Origin: JAGQPD01 sp020426865
Lineage (GTDB): Bacteria > Planctomycetota > Planctomycetia > Pirellulales > Pirellulaceae
Direction of reading: 5' to 3'
Assembly (NCBI GenBank): GCA_041399065.1
Contig: JAWKTN010000003.1
Coordinates: 186,001-250,000 of the forward strand
Length of the DNA stretch: 64,000 nucleotides
The notes under the pieces were generated by a model. That model saw only the letters and a list, made by a program, of their open reading frames with translations, ran no database searches and had not been told where the DNA came from. Position 1 is the stretch's first letter. Each line of letters begins with the position of its first letter. Made by a program: the position numbers and the translations under genes. This document shows positions 43,633 through 52,295 of the stretch, in pieces.

Positions 43633-44946
43633 ATGGTCGATCGATATTGCTTGCTGGAAACCGAGGACGGATCCCGGCTGGTGGAACCGGCCACGTCGCG
43701 GGATCATGCAGAGATCCATCAGCTTTTGTTGGCGGTGTTCCAAGGACCGTCGCGTCGCGAATTCGGATCGCAGAACGAGCACCCATTGTACGAGCCGTCG
43801 GATCGACTGGTGATCCGCGAGCGAGGTCGGTTGGTTGCACATATTCATCCACAATACCGTCGCATCGTTTTCGCCGATCAATCGTTGATGGTGGGCAACC
43901 TTGATGCGCTCTGTACGTTACCGGAGTATCGAGGCCGCGGCTATGCCCATCAGCTGATGTTGGGCGCCGAAGAACAGTTGCAGGCGGCCGGAGCAGCGAT
44001 GGCGATGGTCTGCACCGATCAACCGGCATTCTTCCGTGAAATGGGCTATGCCCCGTGCGGGCGGCATTGTTTTTCGTCAGCCAGTCCGCGCGACATCCTG
44101 GCGCAGCTCGAATTGGTCCGGCCGAAATACCGACGGTGGGAACAGCCGCCACCGTCGCTGAATATCCGGTTATGGCGGCAGACGGAACTTGGTTCCTTGA
44201 TGCGCATCTACAATGACAACACCGCCGAGGGATTTGGTGCCACGCAGCGTGACGAGGATCACTGGCGATGGCTGATCAATCGACAGGCCTTTGACCAGAT
44301 CTATGTTGCAATTGACGGTCCGGATCGTTTGGATTTGGAACATCGCAATTCACCGATCGTAGGCTACGCGGTAGTGCGAAGGGGCCAAATTGTAGAACTG
44401 ATGACCTCACCGTTGCACGATCAATCAGCGGCTCAACTAGTTCGGCGCGTTTGTGCGGATGCGATTGAGCGCGACCAACTTCGCGTCACTGCCCATGCAC
44501 CTCCCGGGCATCCGATCCACCAATTGATCGAGGACGCCGGCGGCCGCCACTTTGCCGCGGAAACCGTGGGGAGTCGCACATGGATGGCAAAGGTCTTTGA
44601 TCCCTTGGAATTCCTCCGACGTCAGCGCCACAACGTGGCAGCTCGCGTGAAAGCCACAAAACGAAATCTACCCATCGAGTTCGGTATGTTGCTTGACGGC
44701 CAACCGCTGACCGTTTCGGTTACACGACGAACCGTGAAGGTTTCTTCTGGCGGCAACCTTTCGGATCGTCTTGAATTGGATTCGCCAACGTTAACCCAAA
44801 TGCTGCTGGGACACGCCAGCCCCAGCGAATTGTCCGATCGAGGGCAATTGGCATATGTTACCGACGAAACGCTGGAAATTGCCGAAGCGGTATTTCCAAA
44901 GCTTCCGTTCTGGCAACCCGTATTCGATACGATACGCGGATCATAA
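43633..44946 (+). CDS. GNAT-family acetyltransferase (two-domain, Eis-like)
   Basis: The 437-residue product begins MVDRYCLLETEDGSRLVEPA. The acetyl-CoA-binding pyrophosphate loop is LCTLPEYRGRGYAHQLMLGA. A second GNAT-like half follows (NIRLWRQTELGSLMRIYNDN ... IVGYAVVRRGQIVELM), and the C-terminal part (about 330-437) resembles the sterol-carrier-like domain at the end of Eis-type enhanced-survival acetyltransferases. These transfer acetyl from acetyl-CoA to amines. The frame extends far upstream to 42988, but that part lacks family similarity; the exact start is therefore uncertain, and GTG or ATG codons at 43492-43580 are alternatives. The substrate is unknown. Confidence 0.75.
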   Translation: MVDRYCLLETEDGSRLVEPATSRDHAEIHQLLLAVFQGPSRREFGSQNEHPLYEPSDRLVIRERGRLVAHIHPQYRRIVFADQSLMVGNLDALCTLPEYRGRGYAHQLMLGAEEQLQAAGAAMAMVCTDQPAFFREMGYAPCGRHCFSSASPRDILAQLELVRPKYRRWEQPPPSLNIRLWRQTELGSLMRIYNDNTAEGFGATQRDEDHWRWLINRQAFDQIYVAIDGPDRLDLEHRNSPIVGYAVVRRGQIVELMTSPLHDQSAAQLVRRVCADAIERDQLRVTAHAPPGHPIHQLIEDAGGRHFAAETVGSRTWMAKVFDPLEFLRRQRHNVAARVKATKRNLPIEFGMLLDGQPLTVSVTRRTVKVSSGGNLSDRLELDSPTLTQMLLGHASPSELSDRGQLAYVTDETLEIAEAVFPKLPFWQPVFDTIRGS

Positions 44947-45229
44947 TCACAACGGTGTTTGCCGGACACGCAACGTGCGATCGCACCGCGACATCTTGCC
45001 AAAAGTCGCAGGGCCGATGCCAACGCCCTTGAGCATAGGCCCTTGATCGCCAACGCAAACCCTACGATAATCATCGTTAAAGTCGTTGCGCATCAATGAC
45101 TTACAGCGGATTTCCAGCTTGCTCCATGGTGGAACCTGGGGCACCAATGGAGTCGGTCCATGGCTTGCGATCGCTTTCACAAGCCAACACTTCGAAATCA
45201 CTCGCCCCATTCCTTGATTGGTTCACAGC
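44947..45229. other. Spacer upstream of the sulfite reductase gene
   Basis: The 283 bases contain no supported gene. Short complementary stretches are present, but I could not assign a known riboswitch. It should contain the promoter of the reductase gene. Confidence 0.4.
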
Positions 45230-46933
45230 ATGTCTGAAACTTCGAAATTGAGTCCCGTGGAGGAGATTAAGGAACAGAGCCATTACTTGCGGGGTGCGAT
45301 TCCCGAGGAGCTCGTCGATGAAAACGACCATTTCGGCAAGGAAAGCGTGCAACTGTTGAAACATCACGGTACCTATCAGCAGGACGACCGCGATCAACGC
45401 AAGGCGGCCAAGGCCAGTGGTGGTGGCAAGTCGCACATGTTCATGGTCCGCACGAAACTGCCGGGCGGGCGACTAACGAGCTCACAGATGTTGGAGGAAC
45501 TGAAGCTGTGTGACGAGATTGGCAACGATACATTGCGAATCACCAGCCGCCAAGGGTTACAATTGCATGGCGTGTTGAAACAGAATCTCCATCAGACAAT
45601 TCACAGAATCAATGCCGCCAAGATGACAACACTGGGTGCCTGTGGCGACGTCAATCGAAACGTTATGTGTTGTCCGGCACCCATCAAATCTGCCGTGTAC
45701 GCTGAACTACGCCGCATGACAGATTTGATCGCCGAACACCTGGCACCACGATCGACCGCTTATCACGAAATCTGGCTACGAGACGATGCAACGGGGGAAG
45801 ACACCAAGGTTGCCCAGACTGACGCAGAACATGTGGAACCAATTTACGGTCGTCATTACTTGCCACGAAAATTCAAGATCGGCATCGCGCTGCCGCACGA
45901 TAACTGCATCGACGTATATACCCACGATCTGGGACTATTGGCAATCGTCGAGGGAGATCACGTCATCGGTTACAACGTGATCGTCGGTGGTGGAATGGGA
46001 GTGACCCCGTCGGCCAAGAAGACGTTCCCTGCGATCGGTCAGCCGATGTGCTTTGTCTCACCCGATCGGGCACTCGACGTGATCGTGGCGGTCGTTAAGG
46101 TACAACGAGACTTTGGAAACCGTGAAGACCGCAAGGTTGCTCGTCTGAAATACCTGATCGCCAACTGGGGTTTGGAGGAATTCCGCAACAAAGTAGCGGA
46201 GTACTATGGCGGACACCTCGAGCCGTTGCGCGACGTGGACGTTTACGAATTCGACGATCACATGGGTTGGCACGAGCAGGGAGACGGCCGGTGGTTTTAC
46301 GGTTTGAATGTCGAAAACGGACGAATCCTCGATGGTGAAACGTTCCAGCTGAAATCCGCGATTCGCGAGATCTGCACGACGATCCAGCCCGGCATCCACC
46401 TGACTTCGCACCAGAGCATTCTGTTCACGGATATCGAGGCCGTGGACAAAGACCGCTTGATGGAGATTCTTCAGCGACATCACGTCGTCACCAGCGAGGA
46501 TATATCTATCGCACGACGCTGGTCCATGGCATGCGTAGCGTGGCCGACTTGCGGGTTGTCGATTACGGAATCCGAGCGGGCACTTCCCGGTTTGATCGAC
46601 GCGTTGGAGGGGGAGCTCGAGCGGTTGGGCCTGGCATCCGAACGCTTCACGATTCGGATGACCGGTTGCCCGAACGGCTGCGCTAGACCGTACAACTCGG
46701 ATATTGGGCTCGTCGGCAAGACCGCGGGAAAATATACGATCTTTTTGGGAGGTCGCCTGTTGGGGAATCGGTTAAATTTCCTGTATAAGGATTTGGTACC
46801 CGAAACGGACGTGGTTGCGGAATTGGTCGCGGTCTTCAAACAATTCAAGTCCGAACGCGAAGCAAGTGAGAGTTTTGGCGATTTTTGCCACCGCAAGGGT
46901 GTTGCGGCGTTATTGGACTGGAATGAAGATTAA
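45230..46933 (+). CDS. Assimilatory sulfite reductase haemoprotein (sirohaem/4Fe-4S)
   Basis: The 567-residue product starts at ATG 45230. Recognisable segments are LVDENDHFGKESVQLLKHHG and DRDQRKAAKASGGGKSHMF at the N-terminus, LRITSRQGLQLHGVLKQNL, and GACGDVNRNVMCCPAP, which belongs to the first half-repeat. The C-terminal half carries CVAWPTCGLSITESER and MTGCPNGCARPYNSDIG, the four cysteines that hold the 4Fe-4S cluster coupled to sirohaem. The enzyme reduces sulfite to sulfide with six electrons. Whether it takes electrons from a CysJ-type flavoprotein or ferredoxin cannot be seen, since no partner gene is adjacent. The kinase gene downstream begins 12 bases after the stop. Confidence 0.92.
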   Translation: MSETSKLSPVEEIKEQSHYLRGAIPEELVDENDHFGKESVQLLKHHGTYQQDDRDQRKAAKASGGGKSHMFMVRTKLPGGRLTSSQMLEELKLCDEIGNDTLRITSRQGLQLHGVLKQNLHQTIHRINAAKMTTLGACGDVNRNVMCCPAPIKSAVYAELRRMTDLIAEHLAPRSTAYHEIWLRDDATGEDTKVAQTDAEHVEPIYGRHYLPRKFKIGIALPHDNCIDVYTHDLGLLAIVEGDHVIGYNVIVGGGMGVTPSAKKTFPAIGQPMCFVSPDRALDVIVAVVKVQRDFGNREDRKVARLKYLIANWGLEEFRNKVAEYYGGHLEPLRDVDVYEFDDHMGWHEQGDGRWFYGLNVENGRILDGETFQLKSAIREICTTIQPGIHLTSHQSILFTDIEAVDKDRLMEILQRHHVVTSEDISIARRWSMACVAWPTCGLSITESERALPGLIDALEGELERLGLASERFTIRMTGCPNGCARPYNSDIGLVGKTAGKYTIFLGGRLLGNRLNFLYKDLVPETDVVAELVAVFKQFKSEREASESFGDFCHRKGVAALLDWNED

Positions 46934-46945
46934 CAACCGGGAGCG

Positions 46946-49900
46946 ATGACCGTGAACGTTCGACCGAATGACTCATCGCCTGACGATGCCCATGTCGGTC
47001 AAGGCCCTTCGCCGCGCGACGCCGATCGAGTCGCTGACTCGAATCAGACAACGGCTCCCAATCAATCGACCGACCCAGATCAAACGACCGATCACGAGCG
47101 AGAGATCGCCAGCGGCCAAGACGACGAAACGATTCTTCCCGTTTCGCACGAGTCCGCCCATGGCGCGCAGGACGGCAGCGATCCTTATGAAACCGTCATT
47201 CAATCGGACGCGTCATCCAAAACACCGGGTCACAGGTCGGGTTCGGGGAGTGATCCGTCGGGATCACACCGATCGGGAGGCGGAGAGGGCGACAGCGGAA
47301 AGCGAGTCATTATCGTTCGCGGGTATGAAGTCATGGAGGAGTTGGGGCGGGGCGGCATGGGAGTCGTTTACGCTGCCCGACAAGTGTCCCTAAACCGAGT
47401 GGTTGCTTTGAAGATGGTGTTGACGGGCGTTCACGCCAGTGCGACGGCGCGGGCGCGTTTCATGCGTGAGGCCGAATATGTGGCGCGGTTGAAACACCCC
47501 AATGTGGTGCAAGTGCTCGATTTGGGAGAGCAGGACGGCCAGCCGTATTACGCCATGGAGTACGTAGACGGTGGCGATTTGCGGTCAGTGATCGACCGAG
47601 CCCCACTGGCGCCACGAGAGGCAGCGGAGCTTCTGGAGCAACTGGCAGATGCGGTCGGATGTGCGCACCGTCAGGGGATCGTCCATCGAGATCTTAAGCC
47701 GGCCAATGTTTTACTAACGCGTGAAGGGCTTCCCAAGATCACCGACTTTGGGTTAGCAAAGAACCTGGAAGCAGGATCGACTCTATCCTCAACTGGGGAC
47801 GTGCTGGGGACACCCGCTTACATGTCCCCCGAGCAGGCGCGGGGGCAGATCGGGTTGATTGGACCCGCCACCGACGTCCATGCCTTGGGCGCGATGTTGT
47901 ACGAATTACTAACGGGACAGCGTCCGTTTGATGGCAATTCGAATGTGGAAGTCATCCGACGGATTGCCACGAGTGACCCGGCGTCATTGTTGGCCTTGCG
48001 AAGCGGAATCCCTCGCGATCTGGTGACTATTTGTTCGGCGTGCTTGCGAAAGGAACCGCAAGAACGATATGTCGACGGCTCCGCACTCGCAACAGATTTG
48101 CGGCGATTTCTGGATGGCGAACCACCGCTGATTACGCCAACACCACGTCACAAGCAAATCTACCGTTGGATTCGCAAGCGCCCGGTGCTGATGCTCAGCA
48201 GCGTCCTGACCGTACTCCTGTTGTTGTTGGCCATCGCGTTTGGTTGGAAGGAGTATGCCGACCACCGACATTTTGTCGATTACGAGAATGAGGTCATCGA
48301 ATACTATCGTTATGTCACCTGGAAATACGATGTTGCCGACGGTGTTGGCAAGATCGACCAGGAGACATCCCAGGACCGATATTTCTCCATCCGCATTACT
48401 CGACAAGGGAGGTTGGGGCCTGTCGTGCGAGCGGAAATGATCGACAGCCAAGGGGAACTGCACCCTGACATGTATTTCTTCTCGTCGGTCGAAACGTCCA
48501 AGATGACCGGGGGGATGGTTCCTGAGCACGAGCGGACAACCCGTATCGACTATGAATACGACGCGAACGGCCAGGTCAAAGGGATGCAAGCACATAATCG
48601 CACAGGACGGCCGGTATGGGCATTTCGGTTCAGCACACCGACGGAAGGGCAATACCTTCGAGTAACGAGTGGGTCGGGAACACGCAGCACATCCCAATCG
48701 ACCGCGAAACGACTCAATGACGGCGATCTGAGACGTCCGGTGGCACTGCTCGATATTGCCAGCGAAGCTGCACACGTATCTGCATTTCCCGATGATCGCT
48801 CGGGTACCGGCGCAACGCATATTGTCTTTGAGTGGGACGCGCAAGGGTTTTGCACGAAACAACGGTTTTTTGATCCTTTCGGAAATCCCAAACCGTCAAC
48901 CGAGGAAACCGGAGAGTACGGCGTAAGGTCGGAATTCAACGACCGTGGCCTGGAGTTTCGTCGGACCTTTCTGGGCCCCGACGGCAACGACCGACCACGT
49001 CGGGACGGCGTGTTGTCTGTGGAAATCACCGCTAACAAAGATGGCCTACCTGTCGAGGAGAGGTTTCTCGACGAGCAAGGTAATCTCACCAACGGTAACG
49101 AGGGCTATGCCGTTGCTCGGACAAGTTACAACAGCAACGGAAACGCCATCGCCGGTGAGTTTCTCGATCCCGATCTGCAACCGATTCGGCAAACGAATGG
49201 TTACCAGGCCTGGGCCGCGGTGTTCGACAAAGGCCGGCAGCTTCAGTCCACTTATACTGGCTACGATGTGGACACATTCGGCTACTCAAAAATGCGCGTC
49301 ATCTACGGCAGCGACCAACGTCCCGCCGAGTCGTCGTTCCTAAATGACGACGATGAGTACGTTCTCTGTCCTGACGGATATGCAGGCTGGACCGATCGCT
49401 ATGACGAGCAAGGCAACCTTGTCGAACAGCGATTCTTTGGATTGGATCGCCAACCGGTTTTGAGCTCCAATCGCACTGCCGGTTGGCGGGCGACATACGA
49501 TCAGCGCGGGAATCAGATCACCTACGAGTATTTGGGATTGGACGGGCAACTGACGTTGTCCGACGAGGACATTGCCGGTTGGCGATCAACATTCGACGAC
49601 CGCGATAACGAAATCCAGCACGAGTTTTTCGGGGTCGACGGAAGGCCACGGCGTCTGACGACCGGATCACTCGGCTGGAAGGCCCTCTACGACGGCCGAC
49701 GGTTGCTAAACCAAAAATCGTACGGCTTCGACGGATCCGAGGGGTACGTTGCACAGAACGACATTTATGATGAGCACGGAAACGCTGCGCGTGTGATCCT
49801 GCTTGATGAAAACGACCGTCCGGTGCGTGCAAAAGACGGCACGGCCGGATGGAAGAACACGTATGATGAAAAGGGCAATTGGCTGGAAATGATTTTCGTC

Positions 49901-51832
49901 GGTGTCAATGGCGAACCGACGCGCCATATCAACGGTTACGCAATCACCCGTTCCACCTTCGACGATAGCGGAAACGAAGTCCGCCGGGCTTACCTCGACG
50001 AGAACGGTCAGCTTAGCGCAAACGCCGGCGACGGTGGCATCGCCGGGTGGACATCGGAGTTTGACGACGACGGAAACGAAGTCCTTCGTCAATTCTTCGA
50101 CGTAAATGGTCAGCCCACGCGCTATCGCGATGGTGAATTCGGTTGGCGTGCCGAATACGAAGGGACGGTGATGCGGCGTCAAACCTGGTTCGGTCACGTC
50201 GGCGCAGTGGAGATTCCAAACATTACGGCGACCTATGATCGTCGCGGAAATACGCTCGAATCACGCAACACCGATGCCGATGGCAACTTGATCCTTGACG
50301 AAAACGGCGTCGCGGGCTGGAAAAACAGATTGGATCAACAAAATCAACTGATTGAGAGACTCTTTTTTGGCACTGACGAGCAGTTGACGCTCAACAATGA
50401 AGAAATCGCGGGCTGGAGATCCGAATTTGATGATGCCGGACATGAAGTAAAGCGAGAATTCCTCGGACTTGACCTCCTTCCCACCCGCCACCGCGACGGC
50501 AATACCGGTTGGATCGAAGAGTTTGCCGACGGTCGACTGGTCTCACGCCTTTACTACGGCTATCCCTCCGATAACTACTTCCAATCAAAAAGACAGATCT
50601 ACAACGAACGTGAGCTCGTAACGGCCGTCTACTTTTTGAATGACGACGGTAAACTCACGCTCAATGACGAAATGGTTGCTGGCTGGAAAAACACCTTCGA
50701 TGAACGAGGTAACTGGACTGACCAGGCGTATTTCGGCCTCGAAGAACAGCTCAGGAACAATATCCATGGATTCGCCATCAACCGTTCTGTCTACGATGAA
50801 GACGATCACGAGATCGAGCGGTGGTTTCTTGACTCCGACGGCAATCGGACCGCGAACAAGGCAGACGGTGGGATTGCCGGCTGGCGATCGCAATTCGATG
50901 CGGACGGCAATATCATTCGCCGCGACTTCCTGGACGCTGACGGTAATCCTGCTCATTACGCCAACGGCGCAACGGGCTGGTCCGAAAGATTCCAGGACGG
51001 CCGCCGCATAGAACGTGTCGACTTCGGCTATATCAATGCGGAACAAGGATATGCAAAATGGATCCGCAGATACGACGAGCACGACCAGATCACGGAAACA
51101 TACGTTACCAACGAACAGGATCAACTTGTGGGAATCCCCCCCGCCGGTGTCGCCAAATGGCGTTTCCAGTACGACGATGCCGGCCACAACATTCGCTACG
51201 AAACGTCCGGGCCCGACGACCAACCCATCCGTGGAGAAGAAGGATACCAGCAGTGGACAGCCAGCTTCGACGGCGACATGCTGTCCGAACGTCACTACAC
51301 AGGTTTTGATGGTTCGCTCGGTTTTGTTGCCACCCGTGAGAAGTTCGGCGACAACGGCGTCGTGGTCGAAACACAGTATTTGGATGCCGACGATCAGCTG
51401 ACACTGCACAAACATGGCTATGCCGGCTGGCATGACCAATTCAATGACGACGGTGACTGGACCAATCGCACATATTACGATCGAAGACAACAACCAGTGA
51501 AGATTCAGATCGTAGTCGACTTCGTAGACCCCAAAAGTCAAGCCGACCAGGTTGGCATTCAAGTCGGAGATATACTCGTCAGCTATGACGGTAAGCCTAT
51601 TCAAGACTCAAGTACCTTGCGCATGTCGACCACAGCCGTCTTGTCGGTCGACGAGGAGAATGAGGCGAATGACAAGGCGTCTGAGACCATTGCTTTGGTT
51701 CTCATTCACGAAGGCGAGCAGCTTTCGTTTAGAGTGCGAAGAGGTCTTTTGGGCGTGATTACCCACGATCAGGCGATCAAGGGGGAGGAGAAGCGGGAGG
51801 AGGAAAGTGAGACGGGGGAGGCGGCGGATTAG
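46946..51832 (+). CDS. Giant membrane Ser/Thr kinase with ~30 YD-like repeats and a PDZ-like C-terminus
   Basis: The 1628-residue product starts at ATG 46946 behind GGGAG. Residues 1-125 are low-complexity (TTDH, DPDQ runs). The kinase domain (about 128-400) is canonical: LGRGGMGVVYAA, K156, HRDLKPANVLL with D249, DFGLA with D267, GTPAYMSPEQARG. One transmembrane helix follows (about 412-433). The extracytoplasmic part (about 440-1515) consists of about 30 units of 25-35 residues with the pattern (Y/F)Dx2GNx6(F/Y)(F/L)x2DGxP...GxxGW, for example YDERGNE-like and GVAGWK. Six shorter units with YDGRR or FADGR recur every three to five units and mark a super-repeat. A PDZ-like domain (ADQVGIQVGDILVSYDGKPI) ends the protein. 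It likely senses something outside and signals by phosphorylation. Confidence 0.92.
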   Translation: MTVNVRPNDSSPDDAHVGQGPSPRDADRVADSNQTTAPNQSTDPDQTTDHEREIASGQDDETILPVSHESAHGAQDGSDPYETVIQSDASSKTPGHRSGSGSDPSGSHRSGGGEGDSGKRVIIVRGYEVMEELGRGGMGVVYAARQVSLNRVVALKMVLTGVHASATARARFMREAEYVARLKHPNVVQVLDLGEQDGQPYYAMEYVDGGDLRSVIDRAPLAPREAAELLEQLADAVGCAHRQGIVHRDLKPANVLLTREGLPKITDFGLAKNLEAGSTLSSTGDVLGTPAYMSPEQARGQIGLIGPATDVHALGAMLYELLTGQRPFDGNSNVEVIRRIATSDPASLLALRSGIPRDLVTICSACLRKEPQERYVDGSALATDLRRFLDGEPPLITPTPRHKQIYRWIRKRPVLMLSSVLTVLLLLLAIAFGWKEYADHRHFVDYENEVIEYYRYVTWKYDVADGVGKIDQETSQDRYFSIRITRQGRLGPVVRAEMIDSQGELHPDMYFFSSVETSKMTGGMVPEHERTTRIDYEYDANGQVKGMQAHNRTGRPVWAFRFSTPTEGQYLRVTSGSGTRSTSQSTAKRLNDGDLRRPVALLDIASEAAHVSAFPDDRSGTGATHIVFEWDAQGFCTKQRFFDPFGNPKPSTEETGEYGVRSEFNDRGLEFRRTFLGPDGNDRPRRDGVLSVEITANKDGLPVEERFLDEQGNLTNGNEGYAVARTSYNSNGNAIAGEFLDPDLQPIRQTNGYQAWAAVFDKGRQLQSTYTGYDVDTFGYSKMRVIYGSDQRPAESSFLNDDDEYVLCPDGYAGWTDRYDEQGNLVEQRFFGLDRQPVLSSNRTAGWRATYDQRGNQITYEYLGLDGQLTLSDEDIAGWRSTFDDRDNEIQHEFFGVDGRPRRLTTGSLGWKALYDGRRLLNQKSYGFDGSEGYVAQNDIYDEHGNAARVILLDENDRPVRAKDGTAGWKNTYDEKGNWLEMIFVGVNGEPTRHINGYAITRSTFDDSGNEVRRAYLDENGQLSANAGDGGIAGWTSEFDDDGNEVLRQFFDVNGQPTRYRDGEFGWRAEYEGTVMRRQTWFGHVGAVEIPNITATYDRRGNTLESRNTDADGNLILDENGVAGWKNRLDQQNQLIERLFFGTDEQLTLNNEEIAGWRSEFDDAGHEVKREFLGLDLLPTRHRDGNTGWIEEFADGRLVSRLYYGYPSDNYFQSKRQIYNERELVTAVYFLNDDGKLTLNDEMVAGWKNTFDERGNWTDQAYFGLEEQLRNNIHGFAINRSVYDEDDHEIERWFLDSDGNRTANKADGGIAGWRSQFDADGNIIRRDFLDADGNPAHYANGATGWSERFQDGRRIERVDFGYINAEQGYAKWIRRYDEHDQITETYVTNEQDQLVGIPPAGVAKWRFQYDDAGHNIRYETSGPDDQPIRGEEGYQQWTASFDGDMLSERHYTGFDGSLGFVATREKFGDNGVVVETQYLDADDQLTLHKHGYAGWHDQFNDDGDWTNRTYYDRRQQPVKIQIVVDFVDPKSQADQVGIQVGDILVSYDGKPIQDSSTLRMSTTAVLSVDEENEANDKASETIALVLIHEGEQLSFRVRRGLLGVITHDQAIKGEEKREEESETGEAAD

Positions 51833-51909
51833 GGCTGTTTTTCTGGCGCGACCCTAGCCGGCACGTGAGGCCCAATGCATCTCAGCGCCGTTCGATCTAC
51901 GCTTGCGAA

Positions 51910-52284
51910 TTACGCGCTTGGTTTGCCATCGACGGGCAGGGTATCGATTTTCGCGGCGAGAATAAAATCGTTCTCCGACAGGCCACCAATGGCATGAGTC
52001 CAGATTTCGACCCACAACTTTCGGTAACTCTCCAGATGCACGTCCGGATGATGCTGCTCGGTTTCAGCGACTTGCATGATTTGTTGAAAGAAGTCGATAC
52101 CGGCGACAAAATCCTTGACTTTCCAGTCTTTACGAATCCGTTGATTATCGTGTGTCAACCGCCAGCCAGACAGGTGGGTGAGTTGTTGTTCCGTCATGGC
52201 GACGGTGTAGGGCTCAACTCCACCTTCACAGGGAACGCATCGAGATTGGGCCAACTGGCCGGCATTCTTGATTTGATTCTCCAA
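51910..52284 (-). CDS. 4a-hydroxytetrahydrobiopterin dehydratase (PCD/DCoH)
   Basis: The 124-residue product matches PCD/DCoH: SRCVPCEGGVEPYTVAM at the N-terminus, LSGWRLTHD, RKDWKVKDFVAGIDFFQQI, and the active-site region AETEQHHPDVHLESYRKLWV with the two histidines, then WTHAIGGLSENDFILAAKID. The enzyme dehydrates 4a-hydroxytetrahydropterin to recycle the pterin cofactor, usually with phenylalanine hydroxylase, which is not encoded here. It ends before a TPR protein gene on the same strand with only 11 bases between them (52285-52295). Confidence 0.9.
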   Translation of the reverse strand: MENQIKNAGQLAQSRCVPCEGGVEPYTVAMTEQQLTHLSGWRLTHDNQRIRKDWKVKDFVAGIDFFQQIMQVAETEQHHPDVHLESYRKLWVEIWTHAIGGLSENDFILAAKIDTLPVDGKPSA

Positions 52285-52295
52285 CAGTCCGTTCC

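Noticed and set aside
50585..51604. 339-codon antisense frame opposite the repeat kinase
   Set aside because: It is a by-product of the regular repeat codons on the plus strand, whose domain content is unambiguous.
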